Source: Actinomycetes bacterium (lineage in GTDB: Bacteria > Actinomycetota > Actinomycetes > Actinomycetales > Cellulomonadaceae). From it: a stretch of DNA of 7,000 bases. Shown in pieces: positions 5,903 to 7,000 of this stretch (the first letter of the stretch is position 1; each line of letters starts with the position of its first letter). The translations under genes were made by a program, and so were the position numbers. A model generated the notes under the pieces. That model saw only the letters and a program-made list of their open reading frames with translations, ran no database searches and had not been told where the DNA came from. The DNA is taken from the NCBI GenBank assembly GCA_023389455.1, contig JAEWEJ010000425.1, positions 1 through 7,000 on the forward strand, read 5' to 3'.

Positions 5903-6502
5903 GTGGCCGACGACCTGCCGGAGCTGCTGCTCCCCGACGCCGACGCGTGGCGCGCCTGGCTCGCGGAGCACCACACCGACCCCACCGGGGTGTGGCTCGT
6001 CCTGCACAAGAAGGGCGGCGACGTCACGACGCTGACGTACGTGCAGGCGGTCGAGGAGGCGCTGTGCTTCGGCTGGATCGACGGGCAGGCCCGCCGGCGC
6101 GACGAGCACAGCAGCTTCCAGCGGATGACGCCACGCCGTCCGCGCAGCGCGTGGTCCGCGGTCAACGTGGCGCGGGTGGGACGCCTCGAGGCCGAGGGTC
6201 GGATGCACGACGCGGGCCGCGCGCAGGTGACGGCGGCGCAGGCCGACGGCCGGTGGGACGCCGCCTACCGAGGGCCCGCGACGATCGAGGTGCCGGACGA
6301 CCTCGCCGCCGCGCTCGACGCCGTCCCGATGGCGCGCGCCTGGTTCGACGTGCTGACGTCGGGCAACCGGTACTCGATCCTCTACCGCGTGGCCCAGGCC
6401 AAGCGCCCCGAGACGCGCGCGCGCCGCATCGCGACGTTCGTCGAGGACCTGGCCCAGGGCCGCACCCCTGCCCCGCAGAAGCGACGCCCCGACGGGCTCT
6501 GA
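5903..6502 (+). CDS. YdeI/OmpD-associated family protein
   Basis: This 199-residue soluble protein belongs to the YdeI/OmpD-associated (OmdA) family, sometimes labelled bacteriocin-protection protein, a name that rests on distant enterobacterial relatives. The signature runs from WRAWLAEHH (16-24) and GVWLVLHKKG (29-38), through the strongly conserved EEALCFGWIDGQARR (51-65), then SFQRMTPRRPRSAWSAVN (71-88), to the C-terminal OmdA motif SGNRYSILYRVAQAKRPETRARRI (153-176). The tail is Lys/Arg-rich (QKRR). The start is set at GTG 5903, because upstream in-frame codons lie within the preceding gene and homology begins a few residues later. The molecular function of the family is unsettled. It is the third gene of the co-directional group and is not known to act with DUF664 proteins or MFS exporters. 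Confidence 0.85.
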   Translation: MADDLPELLLPDADAWRAWLAEHHTDPTGVWLVLHKKGGDVTTLTYVQAVEEALCFGWIDGQARRRDEHSSFQRMTPRRPRSAWSAVNVARVGRLEAEGRMHDAGRAQVTAAQADGRWDAAYRGPATIEVPDDLAAALDAVPMARAWFDVLTSGNRYSILYRVAQAKRPETRARRIATFVEDLAQGRTPAPQKRRPDGL

Positions 6503-6508
6503 CGGCGG

Positions 6509-6520
6509 TACGGTTCCGCG
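6509..6520 (+). promoter_or_regulatory. -10-like box for the leaderless GNAT gene
   Basis: TACGGT (6509-6514) matches TANNNT and ends 6 nt before the ATG at 6521. No Shine-Dalgarno is present in the 18-nt gap after the YdeI-family stop. The -35 would fall inside the upstream coding sequence, and no convincing one is seen. Confidence 0.45.
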
Positions 6521-7000
6521 ATGACGACCGACGGGACGCCGCCGCCGGGCGCCACCGGCCTCGACCCGGACCGGTACCGGTTCACCACCGACCGCGCCGA
6601 CGTCGACCGCGCGGCGGTGCACCGCTGGCTGTCCGAGCGCTCCTACTGGGCGCGCGGCCGCCCCCGTGCCGCGCAGGACACGGCGATCGACGCGTCGCTC
6701 TGCTTCGGCGTCGTCGAGCGGACCTCGGGGCGGCAGGTCGCGTTCGCGCGTGTCGTCACGGACGGGGCGACGTTCGCGTGGCTGTGCGACGTGTTCGTCG
6801 ACGAGCCGGACCGCGGGAACGGCGTCGGCGTCGCGCTCGTGGCCGGGACCGTCGCGCACCTGGAGGCCCTGGGCCTGCCACGGGTCGTGCTGGCCACGGC
6901 CGACGCGCACGGCCTGTACGAGCGGTTCGGCTTCGCGCCCGTGCGGCCGGGGACGTACCTCGCGCTGCTCCGCGACCCCGCGGCGGCACCGGGCCGCGAC
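6521..7000 (+). CDS. GNAT family N-acetyltransferase, open at the window edge
   Basis: The 160 codons from ATG 6521 to the last base contain no stop, so the 3' end lies outside the window. The protein is a cytoplasmic acetyl-CoA-dependent N-acetyltransferase. The beta-4 strand WLCDVFVDEPD (87-97) leads into the acetyl-CoA pyrophosphate loop R98-GNGVG103, a form of R/QxxGxG/A. The following helix (ALVAGTVAHLEALG) and LATADAHGLYERFGF (124-138), with the frequently catalytic Y133, complete the GNAT core. The order and spacing resemble small single-domain acetyltransferases of the type YRFTTDRADVD...WLSERSYWARGR. Since typical members are about 140-160 residues, only a short tail is probably missing. 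It begins 18 nt after the YdeI-family gene, with its own -10-like box. The acceptor substrate is unknown. Confidence 0.88.
   Translation, partial: MTTDGTPPPGATGLDPDRYRFTTDRADVDRAAVHRWLSERSYWARGRPRAAQDTAIDASLCFGVVERTSGRQVAFARVVTDGATFAWLCDVFVDEPDRGNGVGVALVAGTVAHLEALGLPRVVLATADAHGLYERFGFAPVRPGTYLALLRDPAAAPGRD

Noticed and set aside
5414..6910. A 498-codon open frame on the minus strand
   Set aside because: It is antisense to the DUF664, YdeI-family and GNAT genes and has no motif. It is a compositional shadow.

Overview
The window comes from a very GC-rich genome with GC-ending codons throughout. The gene content (a mycothiol-dependent maleylpyruvate isomerase-like enzyme, a DUF664/DinB protein, start codons with no Shine-Dalgarno) points to an actinomycete. 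The overall look resembles Cellulomonas and relatives, but the genus is a guess. I see no RNA gene, transposase, CRISPR array, attachment site or sign of recent transfer. Gene density is high and no gene-free stretch exceeds 300 bases.

Layout. (1) Left edge, minus strand: a CrcB/Fluc fluoride channel, cut at its 3' end by the window. (2) Positions 452-589: a divergent intergenic region. (3) 590-1396, plus: an SDR-family NAD(P)-dependent oxidoreductase, followed by a hairpin. (4) 1486-3246, plus: a membrane-anchored GGDEF-EAL protein with both active sites intact, carrying its own promoter-like sequence and a large hairpin at its stop codon. (5) 3319-3951, minus, convergent: a mycothiol-dependent isomerase-like (TIGR03083-type) protein. 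(6) A 79-bp divergent promoter region. (7) From 4031 to the right edge, plus: four closely packed genes, namely an MFS_3/EntS-type exporter, a DUF664/DinB protein, a YdeI/OmpD-associated protein and a GNAT acetyltransferase that is still open at position 7000.

How the genes may work together. The GGDEF-EAL protein should make and/or break c-di-GMP at the membrane and appears to be transcribed alone. Around the exporter sit two different DinB-fold proteins of thiol-linked families, one divergent and one co-directional. That would fit a small detoxification and efflux neighbourhood, but the substrate is unknown and co-location alone is weak evidence.

The most consistent structural signal is upstream of the start codons. 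All seven genes other than crcB that have a visible start carry an NANNNT -10-like hexamer ending 6-7 nt before the start codon, and none has a convincing Shine-Dalgarno. This is the arrangement expected of leaderless mRNAs. I did not find a clearly novel multi-gene system.
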